DNA of 64,000 bases from Shimia aestuarii (GCF_022814865.1 NZ_JAKVRD010000002.1:62001-126000), one strand, 5' to 3'; shown: positions 9,130-18,113, counted from the first letter of the stretch. The notes: generated by a model not told the origin, from the sequence alone. Numbers and translations are program-made.

Positions 9130-10704
9130 ATGGTAACGGCTGCTGAACTTCCGATTGATACGAGTGCCTCCGATATGGAGATGGCCGAGGCGATCTTTGG
9201 CTCGGGTGTTTCGATCACGTCGGCGACATACACCGGTGCAAGCCAAGCGTCCGGTATCTATTCGAATGGCGATAGCGTCTCTGACGCGCTGACGCCGTCG
9301 GACACAGGCGTGATCCTGTCGACGGGCAAGGCGACCGACATCACCCGCGACAGTGGCGATCCCAACCGCCAGTCTGATGAATCGACCAACTGGTATCGCT
9401 CGGGGGATAGTGACCTCGAAGAGATCGCCAACGCAAAGACCTTTGACGCCGCCGTGTTCGAAGCGACCTTTGTGCCCGATGGCAGCGTGTTGACCATGCA
9501 GGTCACCTTCTCCTCTGAAGAGTATCTCGAATACGTCAACTCCGGCTTCAACGACGCGGTGGGCGTCTGGGTCAATGGCGTCAAAGCAGAGCTGACGGTG
9601 GGTGATGGCGACATCACCATCAACAACATCAACAATACGTCGAACGAGAACCTCTATGTCGACAACCCGCAGAACGCAGAGGTTGCCAACACCGAGATGG
9701 ACGGGTTCACGCTCACGATGACGCTCAAGGCACCGGTCAATCCCGGCGAAGAGAACGAGATCAAGATCGCCATCGCGGATGGCGGCGACGGAATTTACGA
9801 TTCCAACCTCTTGATCGCGGGCGATTCTGTGCAATGCGCGCTTGTGGCCGGCGATGATGCCTATGAAATCGGCGTCAACGGATCCTACACGTTCGACCTC
9901 ACCGAAAACGATGTGAGCTATACCGGCGCCACGCTCAACATCACCCATATCAACGGTCAGGAAGTCACGCCGGGCGAGACCATCACCCTGCCGAGCGGAG
10001 AGATGATCACCTTCAACGTCGATGGCACCGTGACGATCGAATCCGACGGGGACATTGGCGAGAACGTCTTTTCCTACACGATCGAGGATTCTGACGGGAA
10101 CTCGGACGTGGGTTTTGTCACGGTCACCACGGCGCCCTGTTTCGTGGCGGGCACCCGGATCATCACCAACAAGGGCGAGGTGCTGATCGAGGCGCTTGAA
10201 CCCGGTGACATGGTCCTGACGCGGGACAATGGGTTTCAGCCGCTGCGCTGGATCGGGCAGACGACGCGCCGCGCCGAGGGCAAGGATGCGCCGATCCGCT
10301 TTGAGGCCGGGGCACTTGGCGCGCATGAGACGGTCGAGGTTTCACCAAACCATCGCGTGCTTGTCACATCGACGCGGGCGATCCTTCTGTTTGGCGAACC
10401 CGAGGTGCTCGTGAAGGCCAAGGATCTCGTCAATGACAGCACGATCCGCCCCCGCGAAGATGGCGCACCGGTGACCTATGTGCACCTGCTCTTTGATCGG
10501 CACGAGATCGTGCGCGGCAACGGCCTTGATAGCGAGAGCTATCACCCAGGCCATGAAACGATCGAGAGCTTTGATGCAGAGACCCGCGAAGAGATTCTGC
10601 GCCTATTGCCCAACTGCGATGCGATGATGGGATATGGCTATGGCCCGGCGGCCCGGATTTCTCTTCGCGCCTTTGAGGCCCGCGCCCTGTTCCGGCAAGG
10701 CTAA
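9130..10704 (+). CDS. Choice-of-anchor L domain protein with C-terminal Hint domain (second paralogue)
   Basis: A 524-residue paralogue of the gene at 3860 with the same domain order: choice-of-anchor L (about 5-235; DTGVILSTGKA, VTFSSEEYLEYVNSGFNDAV, NTEMDGFTLTMTL), an Ig-like spacer with the shared TLNITHINGQ, then Hint_2 from Cys337 (CFVAGTRIITNKGE). Cys337, His408 (SPNHR) and His452/His458 (VHLLFDRHEI) are intact. The ATG at 9130 is preferred over an in-frame GTG at 9106 because GGGGTGA sits at good spacing. No N-terminal signal peptide is seen, so export would need type I or another route. The long 5' region suggests its own promoter. Confidence 0.85.
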   Translation: MVTAAELPIDTSASDMEMAEAIFGSGVSITSATYTGASQASGIYSNGDSVSDALTPSDTGVILSTGKATDITRDSGDPNRQSDESTNWYRSGDSDLEEIANAKTFDAAVFEATFVPDGSVLTMQVTFSSEEYLEYVNSGFNDAVGVWVNGVKAELTVGDGDITINNINNTSNENLYVDNPQNAEVANTEMDGFTLTMTLKAPVNPGEENEIKIAIADGGDGIYDSNLLIAGDSVQCALVAGDDAYEIGVNGSYTFDLTENDVSYTGATLNITHINGQEVTPGETITLPSGEMITFNVDGTVTIESDGDIGENVFSYTIEDSDGNSDVGFVTVTTAPCFVAGTRIITNKGEVLIEALEPGDMVLTRDNGFQPLRWIGQTTRRAEGKDAPIRFEAGALGAHETVEVSPNHRVLVTSTRAILLFGEPEVLVKAKDLVNDSTIRPREDGAPVTYVHLLFDRHEIVRGNGLDSESYHPGHETIESFDAETREEILRLLPNCDAMMGYGYGPAARISLRAFEARALFRQG

Positions 10705-10820
10705 AGCCCTGCCCAATACGTGCGGCTTTTCCGCGATTTGCAACGCCCTTCCGCCGTTGACCGTCCCTTTGGGGCGGGGCATGGTGGTGTCGGGGTTTTG
10801 CACGAAAAGGGCATTGGGCT

Positions 10821-11915
10821 TTGCACGAATTCTTGAATCGCGTCCGCGCATGGGCGTTTGTGTTTCTGGCCCTTCTGGGCGGGACGTGGATCCTGTCGAC
10901 ACCTCTTGCAGCGCAGGATACGCTCGTCTTTGCGACGGTGGACCGCCCGCCATTTGCATCCCTCGAGGGGGCGACGCCGCAAGGGTTTAGCATCGACCTC
11001 ATGCAGGGAATCGCCCTCCGGCTTGATCGCAAGCTACGCTTCGTGCCGAAGGACAAGTTCGCCGATATGCTTGACGCAGTTCGGCAGGGCGATGTCGACG
11101 GCGCGATTGCCAATATCTCGATCACCGCCGACCGCGAACGCGAGATGGATTTCAGCCAGCCGATCTTTGAAAGCGGGCTGCAAATCCTGCTGCCAAAAGA
11201 GGACAGCATGTTCATGCGTCTTCGCGGTGTTTTGAGCGGTGACATCCTGATGATGGGTCTGGCGGCGCTGGGCCTCTTGTTCGGAGGCGGGATGCTCATG
11301 TGGGTGTTCGAGCGTGGCCGACAGCCCTACTTCGACCGCCCGCTTGGGGATGCGATGTTCCCGTCTTTCTGGTGGGCGCTGAACCTTGTCGTCAACGGCG
11401 GCTTTGAAGAGCGCATGCCGATGTCGCGTGTCGGTCGGGTCTTTGCGGTGATGCTCGTGATTGCGAGCCTGTTTATCGTTTCGATCTTCGTCGCGACGAT
11501 CACCGCCGCCGTCACCGTCGAAGCGCTTCAGGAGAACGTCGATTCCATCAATGATCTCGATGCGCGCAGCGTGGCGACCGTCGCGGGATCGACGAGCGCG
11601 GATTACCTTGCCAAGCGCGATATCGCCTTTGCGGGCTACGCGAGCCCGGATGAAATGCTTGCGGCCTTTGAAAGCGGTGCGGCGGATGCGGCGGTGTTCG
11701 ATGGGCCGATCCTTGCCTTCCATCTGAACGAGAAACTTGCCGGACAAGCGCGCCTCATCGACCGTGTGTATCGCCCCGAGAACTACGGTATCGCCCTGCC
11801 ATCGGGCAGCCCGTTGCGCGAAGACATTGACCGCGCCCTGCTCGCCATGCGCGAGGACGGCACCTATGGCGCCCTTGTTGACAAGTGGTTCGGCGAAAGC
11901 TTTCGATCGGAATGA
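10821..11915 (+). CDS. Prokaryotic ionotropic glutamate receptor-like channel
   Basis: A 364-residue protein joining a periplasmic amino-acid-binding fold to a pore. Residues 1-31 are a signal peptide ending PLAAQ. Residues 34-135 form lobe 1 of a SBP_bac_3 domain (RPPFASLEG, GFSIDLMQGIA, AIANISITADRE). Residues 141-163 are the first membrane span, 181-200 a pore helix and filter, 206-230 the second span, and 233-360 lobe 2. This is the GluR0 layout. The filter reads VVNGGFEERMP, not the potassium-type TVGYG. Start choice is uncertain: TTG at 10821 gives a complete signal peptide and no ATG is available nearby. It is convergent with dapD. Confidence 0.78.
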   Translation: MHEFLNRVRAWAFVFLALLGGTWILSTPLAAQDTLVFATVDRPPFASLEGATPQGFSIDLMQGIALRLDRKLRFVPKDKFADMLDAVRQGDVDGAIANISITADREREMDFSQPIFESGLQILLPKEDSMFMRLRGVLSGDILMMGLAALGLLFGGGMLMWVFERGRQPYFDRPLGDAMFPSFWWALNLVVNGGFEERMPMSRVGRVFAVMLVIASLFIVSIFVATITAAVTVEALQENVDSINDLDARSVATVAGSTSADYLAKRDIAFAGYASPDEMLAAFESGAADAAVFDGPILAFHLNEKLAGQARLIDRVYRPENYGIALPSGSPLREDIDRALLAMREDGTYGALVDKWFGESFRSE

Positions 11916-11925
11916 TCCCAAAGAA

Positions 11926-11956
11926 AAAGGCGCCATCCCCGGAGGGCGGCGCCTTT
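11926..11956. terminator. Bidirectional terminator between channel gene and dapD
   Basis: A 9-bp perfect stem AAAGGCGCC/GGCGCCTTT with a 13-nt loop lies between the two convergent stops, with T- or A-runs on both flanks. It should stop transcription from both sides. Confidence 0.8.
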
Positions 11957-11978
11957 CATGTGTCTCGTATCGCGCAGA

Positions 11979-12806
11979 TTAGTCGCGCAGAAGCTCGTTA
12001 ATAGAGGTCTTGGAGCGGGTCTTGGCGTCGACGCGCTTGACGATCACGGCACAGTAGAGGTTCACACCGTTCTTCGACGGCATCGAGCCCGCAACGACAA
12101 CCGATCCTGCCGGAACTTCGCCATACATGACTTCGCCGGTCTCGCGGTCGACGATCTTGGTCGACTGGCCGATGAAGACACCCATGCCAAGGACCGAGCC
12201 CTCGCGCACGATACAGCCTTCGACCACCTCGGAGCGTGCCCCGATAAAGCAGTTGTCTTCGATGATCGTCGGACCGGCCTGCATCGGCTCGAGCACGCCG
12301 CCAATACCAACGCCGCCAGAAAGGTGCACGTTCTTGCCGATCTGGGCACAGGAGCCCACGGTCGCCCATGTGTCGACCATCGTGCCTTCATCGACATAGG
12401 CGCCGAGGTTCACGAAAGACGGCATTAGCACAACGCCCGGTGCGATATACGCCGATTTGCGCACGATGCAGTTCGGCACGGCGCGAAAGCCCGCGTCTTT
12501 CCATTCGCCGTCACCCCAGCCCTTGAATTTGGAATCAACCTTGTCCCACCAGTGGCCGCCCTGCGGGCCGCCGTCTTGCTGTTCCATGTCTTTGAGACGG
12601 AAACCAAGGAGCACGGCCTTCTTGGCCCATTGGTTCACGTGCCAATCGCCGCTCTCGAGCTTCTCCGCCACCCGCAGTTTGCCCGAATCGAGCGCCTTCA
12701 ACGTTGCCTCGATCGCTTCGCGCGTCTCGCCGCCGGTCGACGGCGTGATGGTATCGCGCACGTCCCATGCGGATTCGATGGCTTGTTCCAGTTGGGCATT
12801 CGACAT
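11979..12806 (-). CDS. dapD: Tetrahydrodipicolinate N-succinyltransferase
   Basis: Transfers succinyl from succinyl-CoA to tetrahydrodipicolinate, the entry to the succinylase branch of lysine and meso-diaminopimelate synthesis. The 275-residue length is standard. The N-terminal helical domain is followed by a left-handed beta-helix of imperfect hexapeptides ([40 protein letters not shown]), as in trimeric DapD. It ends [12 protein letters not shown]. It is divergent from the LOG-family gene and separated from dapE by the secreted-protein block. Confidence 0.96.
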   Translation of the reverse strand: MSNAQLEQAIESAWDVRDTITPSTGGETREAIEATLKALDSGKLRVAEKLESGDWHVNQWAKKAVLLGFRLKDMEQQDGGPQGGHWWDKVDSKFKGWGDGEWKDAGFRAVPNCIVRKSAYIAPGVVLMPSFVNLGAYVDEGTMVDTWATVGSCAQIGKNVHLSGGVGIGGVLEPMQAGPTIIEDNCFIGARSEVVEGCIVREGSVLGMGVFIGQSTKIVDRETGEVMYGEVPAGSVVVAGSMPSKNGVNLYCAVIVKRVDAKTRSKTSINELLRD

Positions 12807-12977
12807 GTTCTTTTCGCTCCACTGTTAAGGATTCGAGACTTCATAACGGCAAGCGCCCCTGCCGTCACCCTGCCAAAACGACCTATCAGCGCTGCAAGAG
12901 ACGTAACAGCCCTGTCACTGGCGTTGTTGCGCCGGACGCGGTAGGGCTTGGGGGAATGTGAACGTAAGGGTTTCCCA

Positions 12978-13820
12978 ATGTCCAAGGACCGCAAGCATCC
13001 CCTCTCCGATGCCCATCACGACCGCAGCCGCGCGAGCCACGTCCCCGAGACGCCGCAATCGCGCTCACCTTCCTATCGGCTGGCCTATGACGATTTCGAT
13101 TTCCTCTGCCGGGACGAATTGCGTCCGGTGCGGCTGCAGCTCGAGCTGCTGAAGCCTGAATTGCTCATGCAGGAATACGGCATCGAATCGACCATCGTCC
13201 TCTTCGGTGGCGCCCGTATCCCCGAGCCGTCCAAGAAAGATGAGGCCCGGACCAAGACGCTGGCCGGGTTGTCGCGCTACTACGACGAAGCCCGCGAGTT
13301 CGCCCGCCTGATGACCCTCAATGGCGGCGAGAACAGCGCGCGGGAACATGTGATCGTGACGGGCGGTGGGCCCGGTGTGATGGAGGCGGGAAACCGCGGG
13401 GCGGCAGATGCTGGCGGTGTCTCGATCGGCCTCAACATCGTTCTGCCGCATGAACAGGCGCCCAACCCCTACGTGACGCCCGACCTCTGCTTTAACTTCC
13501 ACTATTTCGCCATTCGCAAGATGCACTTCCTCATGCGCGCCGAGGCGCTGGCGATCTTCCCGGGCGGGTTCGGGACGATGGACGAACTCTTCGAGAGCCT
13601 CACCCTGATCCAGACCGGGCGCATGAAACAAGTGCCGATCCTGCTTTTCGGGCGGGAATTCTGGAAGTCGATCATCAACTTCGAAGCGCTCGCCGATGCC
13701 GGCACCATCAGCGAGGAAGACCTTAGCCTGTTCCGCTATGTCGATACGGCACAGGAAGCGGTCGACATCATCCTCAACTGGGGTGAGGCAACGCGGCGCG
13801 GGGATATCCCGGGGCGCTAA
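12978..13820 (+). CDS. LOG-family (TIGR00730) Rossmann-fold protein
   Basis: A 280-residue member of the LOG / lysine-decarboxylase-like family, whose characterised members release cytokinin bases from nucleotide monophosphates or act as nucleotide glycosidases. The family's phosphate-binding and catalytic motifs are plain: VTGGGPGVMEAGNRGA and FPGGFGTMDELFE. An N-terminal extension of about 65 residues precedes the core, typical of the longer proteobacterial type. The ATG at 12978 has TAAGGG upstream; an earlier TTG is less likely. It starts 170 bases from divergent dapD. The exact substrate is unknown. Confidence 0.85.
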   Translation: MSKDRKHPLSDAHHDRSRASHVPETPQSRSPSYRLAYDDFDFLCRDELRPVRLQLELLKPELLMQEYGIESTIVLFGGARIPEPSKKDEARTKTLAGLSRYYDEAREFARLMTLNGGENSAREHVIVTGGGPGVMEAGNRGAADAGGVSIGLNIVLPHEQAPNPYVTPDLCFNFHYFAIRKMHFLMRAEALAIFPGGFGTMDELFESLTLIQTGRMKQVPILLFGREFWKSIINFEALADAGTISEEDLSLFRYVDTAQEAVDIILNWGEATRRGDIPGR

Positions 13821-13867
13821 AGCGTCACGCCGAAATCTGTGTCTCAGATTCTTGGCGGACCGCTTTA
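13818..13867. repeat. Stacked 50-bp palindrome holding both convergent stop codons
   Basis: Three nested stems separated by small internal loops: TAAAGCG/CGCTTTA (13818-13824 with 13861-13867), CGCC/GGCG (13828-13831 with 13854-13857) and AATCTG/CAGATT (13834-13839 with 13845-13850). The outer arms contain the stop codon of the LOG gene and the stop of the leftward small gene. There is no T-run, so it may be a palindromic repeat unit or an RNA-stabilising hairpin instead of a classic terminator. Confidence 0.65.
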
Positions 13868-14074
13868 ATGGATGTGCGCAGGCAGAACGCCAAGCTCAAC
13901 GCCTTGCGGAAGTTTGGTGACAACCTGCGCACCCTTCACGTCCTTGATCGCATAGCCATAGCCTGCAAGGCGGAATTTCCATTCCCGCGGTGAAAGCGCC
14001 TTGGCGCGTTCGCGGGTAATCAGGTCAAGAATGGGCGTCTCGATCATTGCGCCACCGATATCTGCTCGTGCCAT
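13865..14074 (-). CDS. Small hypothetical protein (69 residues)
   Basis: A 69-residue protein beginning MARADIGGAMIETPILDLIT, mildly basic in the middle (RERAKALSPREWKFRLAGYG) with no membrane span. A GAGGAGG-like ribosome site lies just upstream of the ATG at 14074, which supports translation. It sits between the LOG gene (convergent, stops embedded in one palindrome) and rlmN upstream on the same strand. I do not recognise a family. The sequence looks like real coding DNA, not a shadow. Confidence 0.6.
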   Translation of the reverse strand: MARADIGGAMIETPILDLITRERAKALSPREWKFRLAGYGYAIKDVKGAQVVTKLPQGVELGVLPAHIH

Positions 14075-14285
14075 CGTTCAATCCTCCTCGGGATCTTTAT
14101 TGTTCACGATGAGGAAACTGATTGTTCATCGGGGCGGAAATTCACCGGAAATGGGGAAAGTTTGAGGCAGGCAACGCCCCCTTAACTTTTTTGCTGCGCA
14201 ATGAGCAGGCGGTACAGGCTGAGGAGCCGATGACCGCCCAAGGAGAAGCCGCCCTGAGCTCCATTTGGGGCCCAGGGCGCATTCG

Positions 14286-14355
14286 ACTTCTTCTTGGTGG
14301 AAATACCTCGGAGCGCGAGGCAGAGCCTCGCATCCGCGCGCCCTTCAGGGCGCGC
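14286..14355 (-). repeat. Double-hairpin TATTT/GAAGA intergenic repeat, copy 5
   Basis: Read on the minus strand after rlmN: a 9-bp stem (14336-14344/14347-14355), a 7-bp stem GCGAGGC/GCCTCGC (14315-14321/14325-14331), then CCGAGGTATTTCCACC and AAGAAGAAG. The region 14075-14285 otherwise holds no gene that I can support. The repeat probably ends the rlmN transcript. Confidence 0.7.
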
Positions 14356-14378
14356 AATCCCTGCGCGCCGCAGGCGCT

Positions 14379-15566
14379 CTATTTAAGACCGGCTTCTGCC
14401 TCGATCTGCTTGCGGGATTTGCGCGCGCGCTCGGTCGCGGATTTGAGCTGGCCACAGGCTGCCATGATGTCATCGCCGCGCGTCTTGCGGATCGGCGAGG
14501 CATAGCCCGCTTGGTACACGATATTGGCGAACGCGCGGATACGGTTGTTCGAGGATCGCTTGTAGGGTGACCCGGGCCATTCGTTGAACGGGATCAGATT
14601 GATCTTGGCGGGGATATTGTGCCGTTTGATATGCTCGATGAGGCGATGTGCATCCTCGTCGCGATCGTTTACCCCGTCGAGCATCACGTATTCAAAGGTG
14701 ATCCGCTCGGAGTTCGACGCCTTGGGATAGGCCGCGAGCGACTCGAGCAGAGTCTCGATGTTCCATCGCTTGTTGATCGGTACAAGCACATCGCGCACAT
14801 CGTCGGTCGTCGCGTGGAAGGAGACCGCCAGAAGACAGCCGATTTCTTCGGCCGTTCGTGCAATCTCGGGCACCACGCCCGAAGTCGAAAGCGTGATCCG
14901 GCGCCGCGACAGGGAAATCCCTTCGGGGTCCATGGCGATCTTCATTCCGTCGCGCACGTTCTCAAAGTTATAAAGCGGCTCGCCCATGCCCATGAGCACG
15001 ATATTGGACAGAAGCCGCGTCTCATCTTTCGGTGCGCCGCGCTCGGGCCATTCGCCAAGATCGTCTCGGGCCATCATGATCTGGCCGACGATCTCGCCCG
15101 CTGTCAGGTTCCGGACGAGTTTCTGCGTGCCAGTGTGGCAGAAGGAACAGGTCAGGGTGCAGCCGACCTGTGAGGAAATGCAGAGCGTGCCGCGATCCTC
15201 TTCGGGAATATAGACCACCTCGACCTCGTGTCCGCCCGCAATCCGCACAAGGTATTTGCGGGTGCCATCGGTCGAGACCTGTTTGCTCACCACCTCGGGG
15301 ATCTCGATCGAGAACTTCTCTTCGAGCATGGCGCGATAGGGTTTGGCGAGGTTGGTCATCTCGGCGAAGTCGCGCACGCCCCATTGGTAAATCCATTGCC
15401 AGATTTGCCCGGTACGCATCTTGGCCTGCTTCTCGGGCGTGCCTGCCTCGATAAGCGCGTCGCGCATTTGGTCGCGGGTGAGCCCGACAAGGTTTACCTT
15501 ATCGCTCTCCGGCAGTTTGCGCGGAATGGTCATTACGTCCTGCGTGACGGGGGCGCGGGTGGTCAT
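14379..15566 (-). CDS. rlmN: Dual-specificity 23S rRNA/tRNA adenine-C2 methyltransferase
   Basis: A radical-SAM enzyme that methylates C2 of A2503 in 23S rRNA and of A37 in some tRNAs. The 395-residue protein has the RlmN N-terminal domain, the cluster motif CTLTCSFC (with CISSQVG before it), [14 protein letters not shown], and the C-terminal [10 protein letters not shown], where the conserved Cys carries the methylene link. Together these separate RlmN from other radical-SAM enzymes. It is a single gene, followed by the hairpin repeat. Confidence 0.96.
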   Translation of the reverse strand: MTTRAPVTQDVMTIPRKLPESDKVNLVGLTRDQMRDALIEAGTPEKQAKMRTGQIWQWIYQWGVRDFAEMTNLAKPYRAMLEEKFSIEIPEVVSKQVSTDGTRKYLVRIAGGHEVEVVYIPEEDRGTLCISSQVGCTLTCSFCHTGTQKLVRNLTAGEIVGQIMMARDDLGEWPERGAPKDETRLLSNIVLMGMGEPLYNFENVRDGMKIAMDPEGISLSRRRITLSTSGVVPEIARTAEEIGCLLAVSFHATTDDVRDVLVPINKRWNIETLLESLAAYPKASNSERITFEYVMLDGVNDRDEDAHRLIEHIKRHNIPAKINLIPFNEWPGSPYKRSSNNRIRAFANIVYQAGYASPIRKTRGDDIMAACGQLKSATERARKSRKQIEAEAGLK

Positions 15567-15651
15567 AGGGTCTCTCGGGTCTCAGGAAATCAGGCGCGGT
15601 GCATACACCATTAACAGGCAAATGCAAAGATTCCTAATCTTGCCGCCAGTG

Positions 15652-16299
15652 TCAGGCGCGCTTTTGCCGGGAAAGCACCGTGCCTGTCTCGCTTTCACTT
15701 AGGGCGCGCCGGGACGGTGCGCCGCGCCCCGCAAGGCGTTCGAGATCGGGAAAGAGCGAAAACATCGCGTCTCGGCCGGTGCAGGTCAGACTGGCAATCG
15801 CGTGCTCTGGGCGGCGGCTTTCGATCTGAAGCCCATCGGCGATGATGATCTCGGGTTGATCGAAAAGGAGCACGGTATAGCTCGGCTCCGGCAGGTAGGT
15901 CACTTGCGTGATGCCGCTCCACCCGGCAAGCGCGCGCGCCGGAACAAGCACCTCGTGGCTCGCAAAGAGATCACGGAACTCAGTGCCACGGAGCCAAATG
16001 CGCTGATCCGGGGCGAGATAGAGATCGCGCACCGGCAGGTTCCGCCCAAGCGCGTGGCGCGGGATGAGGATCGGGGTATCTTCAGGCGATAGGCGGGTCT
16101 CTGCGGTGACTTCCCCACGCCAGCGCAGCGGCACAAGGCCACGATCCCGCGACACAACCTTGTCGCCGGGGCGCAGGGCTTCAACGGCGATTTCGCCGCG
16201 TTGGGTTGCGATAAGGGTGCCATTCAATACGGCCTGAAGCCCCGTCAAAGAGACGGAGTCCGAGTCCTGTCTGGCGGCGAGGGTCGCCGGGTCCTGCAC
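15652..16299 (-). CDS. Short Hint-fold protein lacking catalytic residues
   Basis: A 215-residue protein, almost all one Hint_2-like domain: LNGTLIATQRGEIAVEALRP, then LYLAPDQRIWLRG, LFASHEVLVPARAL, and YTVLLFDQPEIIIADGLQIE. Where active family members have Cys it has Ala23, where they have the block-B His it has Gln (APDQR), and the last His pair reads Val and Pro. The mutations therefore parallel those of the gene at 5478. No signal peptide or extra domain is present. It lies 86 bases upstream of rlmN on the same strand. Its role is unknown; a structural or binding role is possible. Confidence 0.75.
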   Translation of the reverse strand: MQDPATLAARQDSDSVSLTGLQAVLNGTLIATQRGEIAVEALRPGDKVVSRDRGLVPLRWRGEVTAETRLSPEDTPILIPRHALGRNLPVRDLYLAPDQRIWLRGTEFRDLFASHEVLVPARALAGWSGITQVTYLPEPSYTVLLFDQPEIIIADGLQIESRRPEHAIASLTCTGRDAMFSLFPDLERLAGRGAPSRRALSESETGTVLSRQKRA

Positions 16300-16402
16300 T
16301 GCTCTGCCTCCCGTTGGCGGTTCGCCCGGCCTTTGTCGGCCGATGTCCCCCGCGGTGGCATATGGGGTGCGCGCCCGTGTTTCCGGGCGTCGCGGTGGTC
16401 TT

Positions 16403-16942
16403 TTACTTGCAGCGTTTCTCGGCGTCTTCGACCGATGCGGTGAAGCCGAGAAGCGAGAAGGTATCGACGGTCTTGGTGCCGCGCGACGAGCGGGCGGTCA
16501 GAACGGCCTTGGCGCCGCGTTTCATCGCGGTCACGATCTTGGCGTCCTCGGCGGTCGAGGCGGGCCAGGCCCATTCGCCTTCGGTAAAGAGTTCGAAATC
16601 GGTGCCATCGACATCAAGGTTCACGGTCGAGCCCTTGGCGAAGGGATAGCCCCCGGTAAACCCGACCTGCCCGGAGACATTCACGCTCGGGCGAAAGACG
16701 ACCATCATCAGGATGTCCGAACGGCGCACCGCGACGACACGACCTTCCTTGGTGTTGACGGTTTCCTTGGCGGTTGAGACGGCCCAGCATTCTTTGGGCT
16801 CGTTCTCAACGAAAACGCTCCAGTCGGTGACGGCGTTGACCTGATTGTCGCTGCTTTGTTGCGCCGATGCGATGCCTGCGGTCAGCGCGAATGCGGCAGT
16901 GATGCCAGCCTTCATACACGCGTTCACGATACGTGATCCCAT
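16403..16942 (-). CDS. Invasion-associated locus B (IalB) family protein
   Basis: A 179-residue periplasmic protein. The signal peptide AFALTAGIASAQQ ends near residue 28. The mature part has the IalB pattern: WSVFVENEPKECWAVSTAKE with an early Cys, a VRRSDILMMVVFRP strand, GYPFAKGSTVNLDVDG, and a C-terminal Cys in DAEKRCK that could pair with the first. The family is common in alphaproteobacteria; the name comes from Bartonella and does not imply virulence here. It is divergent from the asparaginase gene. Confidence 0.85.
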   Translation of the reverse strand: MGSRIVNACMKAGITAAFALTAGIASAQQSSDNQVNAVTDWSVFVENEPKECWAVSTAKETVNTKEGRVVAVRRSDILMMVVFRPSVNVSGQVGFTGGYPFAKGSTVNLDVDGTDFELFTEGEWAWPASTAEDAKIVTAMKRGAKAVLTARSSRGTKTVDTFSLLGFTASVEDAEKRCK

Positions 16943-17108
16943 AATTCACAGCCTCCAAGCTGTTCTTGCCTCTGTCGTCCCACGGTCCGAATTTGTTTTC
17001 GGTATGTGCTGCGGGATATTTTCTTCTCGATCAAGTCACATTAGCCTGATTTGGGCGGCAGGGAAAAGACCTGTCGGCACAAATTTGCCTGAAACAGAGG
17101 GGTTTGGC

Positions 17109-18113
17109 ATGGCGGGAGCGGTTCCCTTGGTCGAAATCTGGCGCGGTCCGTTCCTCGAGAGCGTTCATGCCGGTCATGCGGTGGTCTGTAATGCGGGCGG
17201 GGAGATCGTCGAGGCCTGGGGCGATCCTGAGGCAGTGGTCCTGCCTCGGTCGTCCTCGAAGATGCTTCAGGCCCTACCGCTGATCGAGAGCGGCGCGGCG
17301 GATGCAGTGGGTCTCACACGAGAGCAACTCGCGCTCGCCTGTGCCTCGCATAACGGCGCGGCGATCCATTCCGAACGTGTCACCGCATGGCTTGCCAACC
17401 TCGGGTTCAGCGACGCGGATTTCTGTTGTGGCCCGCAAGAGCCGCGCGACATCGAAGCGCGCGATGAGTTGATCCGCGAGGGCAAACCGGTCTGCCGCTA
17501 CCACAACAACTGCTCGGGCAAGCACTCCGGGTTTCTGACGCTCACAAAGCATCTCAAGGCGGGGCCCGAGTATGTCGCGCTCGACCATCCGGTGCAGAAA
17601 GCGGTCAAGGCGGCCTTCGAGGAGGTCACAGAGGAAGACAGTCCCGGCTATGGCGTCGATGGATGTTCCGCGCCGAACTTCGCCGCGACGATGCATGGCA
17701 TGGCGCGGGCGATGGCCTTCTTTGCTGCCGCCAATCCAGATGGCGACAGGCGGCAAGCGGCGGCGGTGCGCCTGCGCGAAGCAATGGCGGCCTATCCCGA
17801 GCTTGTCGCGGGCGAGGGCCGGGCCTGCACCGAGCTGATGCGCGCGATGGATCACAAGGTGGCGGTCAAGACCGGGGCCGAGGGGTATTTCGTCGCCATT
17901 GTCCCCGAGAAGAAGCTTGGCATCGCGGTCAAGATCGCCGATGGCGCATCGCGCGGGGCGGAATGTCTCACGGCGGCGCTTTTGGTGCGGCACGGGGCGC
18001 TCGACCCGGCGCATCCGGTGGCGCAGAAATACACCCACGGGGCGATCAAGAACTGGGATGGATTGGTGACCGGGCGGATGCGCCCTGTGGAGGGGGTTCT
18101 CCCGCCTCTTTGA
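17109..18113 (+). CDS. Type II (Rhizobium-type) asparaginase
   Basis: A 334-residue member of the Asparaginase_II family (PF06089), which hydrolyses L-asparagine to aspartate and ammonia. It is unrelated to the E. coli AnsA/AnsB fold. Diagnostic stretches are RSSSKMLQALPLIESGAAD, ACASHNGAAIHSERV, HNNCSGKHSGFL, GVDGCSAPNFA and KTGAEGYFVAI, which carry the Ser/Lys and Cys residues of the ReAV-type active site. The ATG at 17109 is preceded by AGAGGGG. It is a single gene followed by the GC-hairpin repeat at 18150. Confidence 0.88.
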   Translation: MAGAVPLVEIWRGPFLESVHAGHAVVCNAGGEIVEAWGDPEAVVLPRSSSKMLQALPLIESGAADAVGLTREQLALACASHNGAAIHSERVTAWLANLGFSDADFCCGPQEPRDIEARDELIREGKPVCRYHNNCSGKHSGFLTLTKHLKAGPEYVALDHPVQKAVKAAFEEVTEEDSPGYGVDGCSAPNFAATMHGMARAMAFFAAANPDGDRRQAAAVRLREAMAAYPELVAGEGRACTELMRAMDHKVAVKTGAEGYFVAIVPEKKLGIAVKIADGASRGAECLTAALLVRHGALDPAHPVAQKYTHGAIKNWDGLVTGRMRPVEGVLPPL

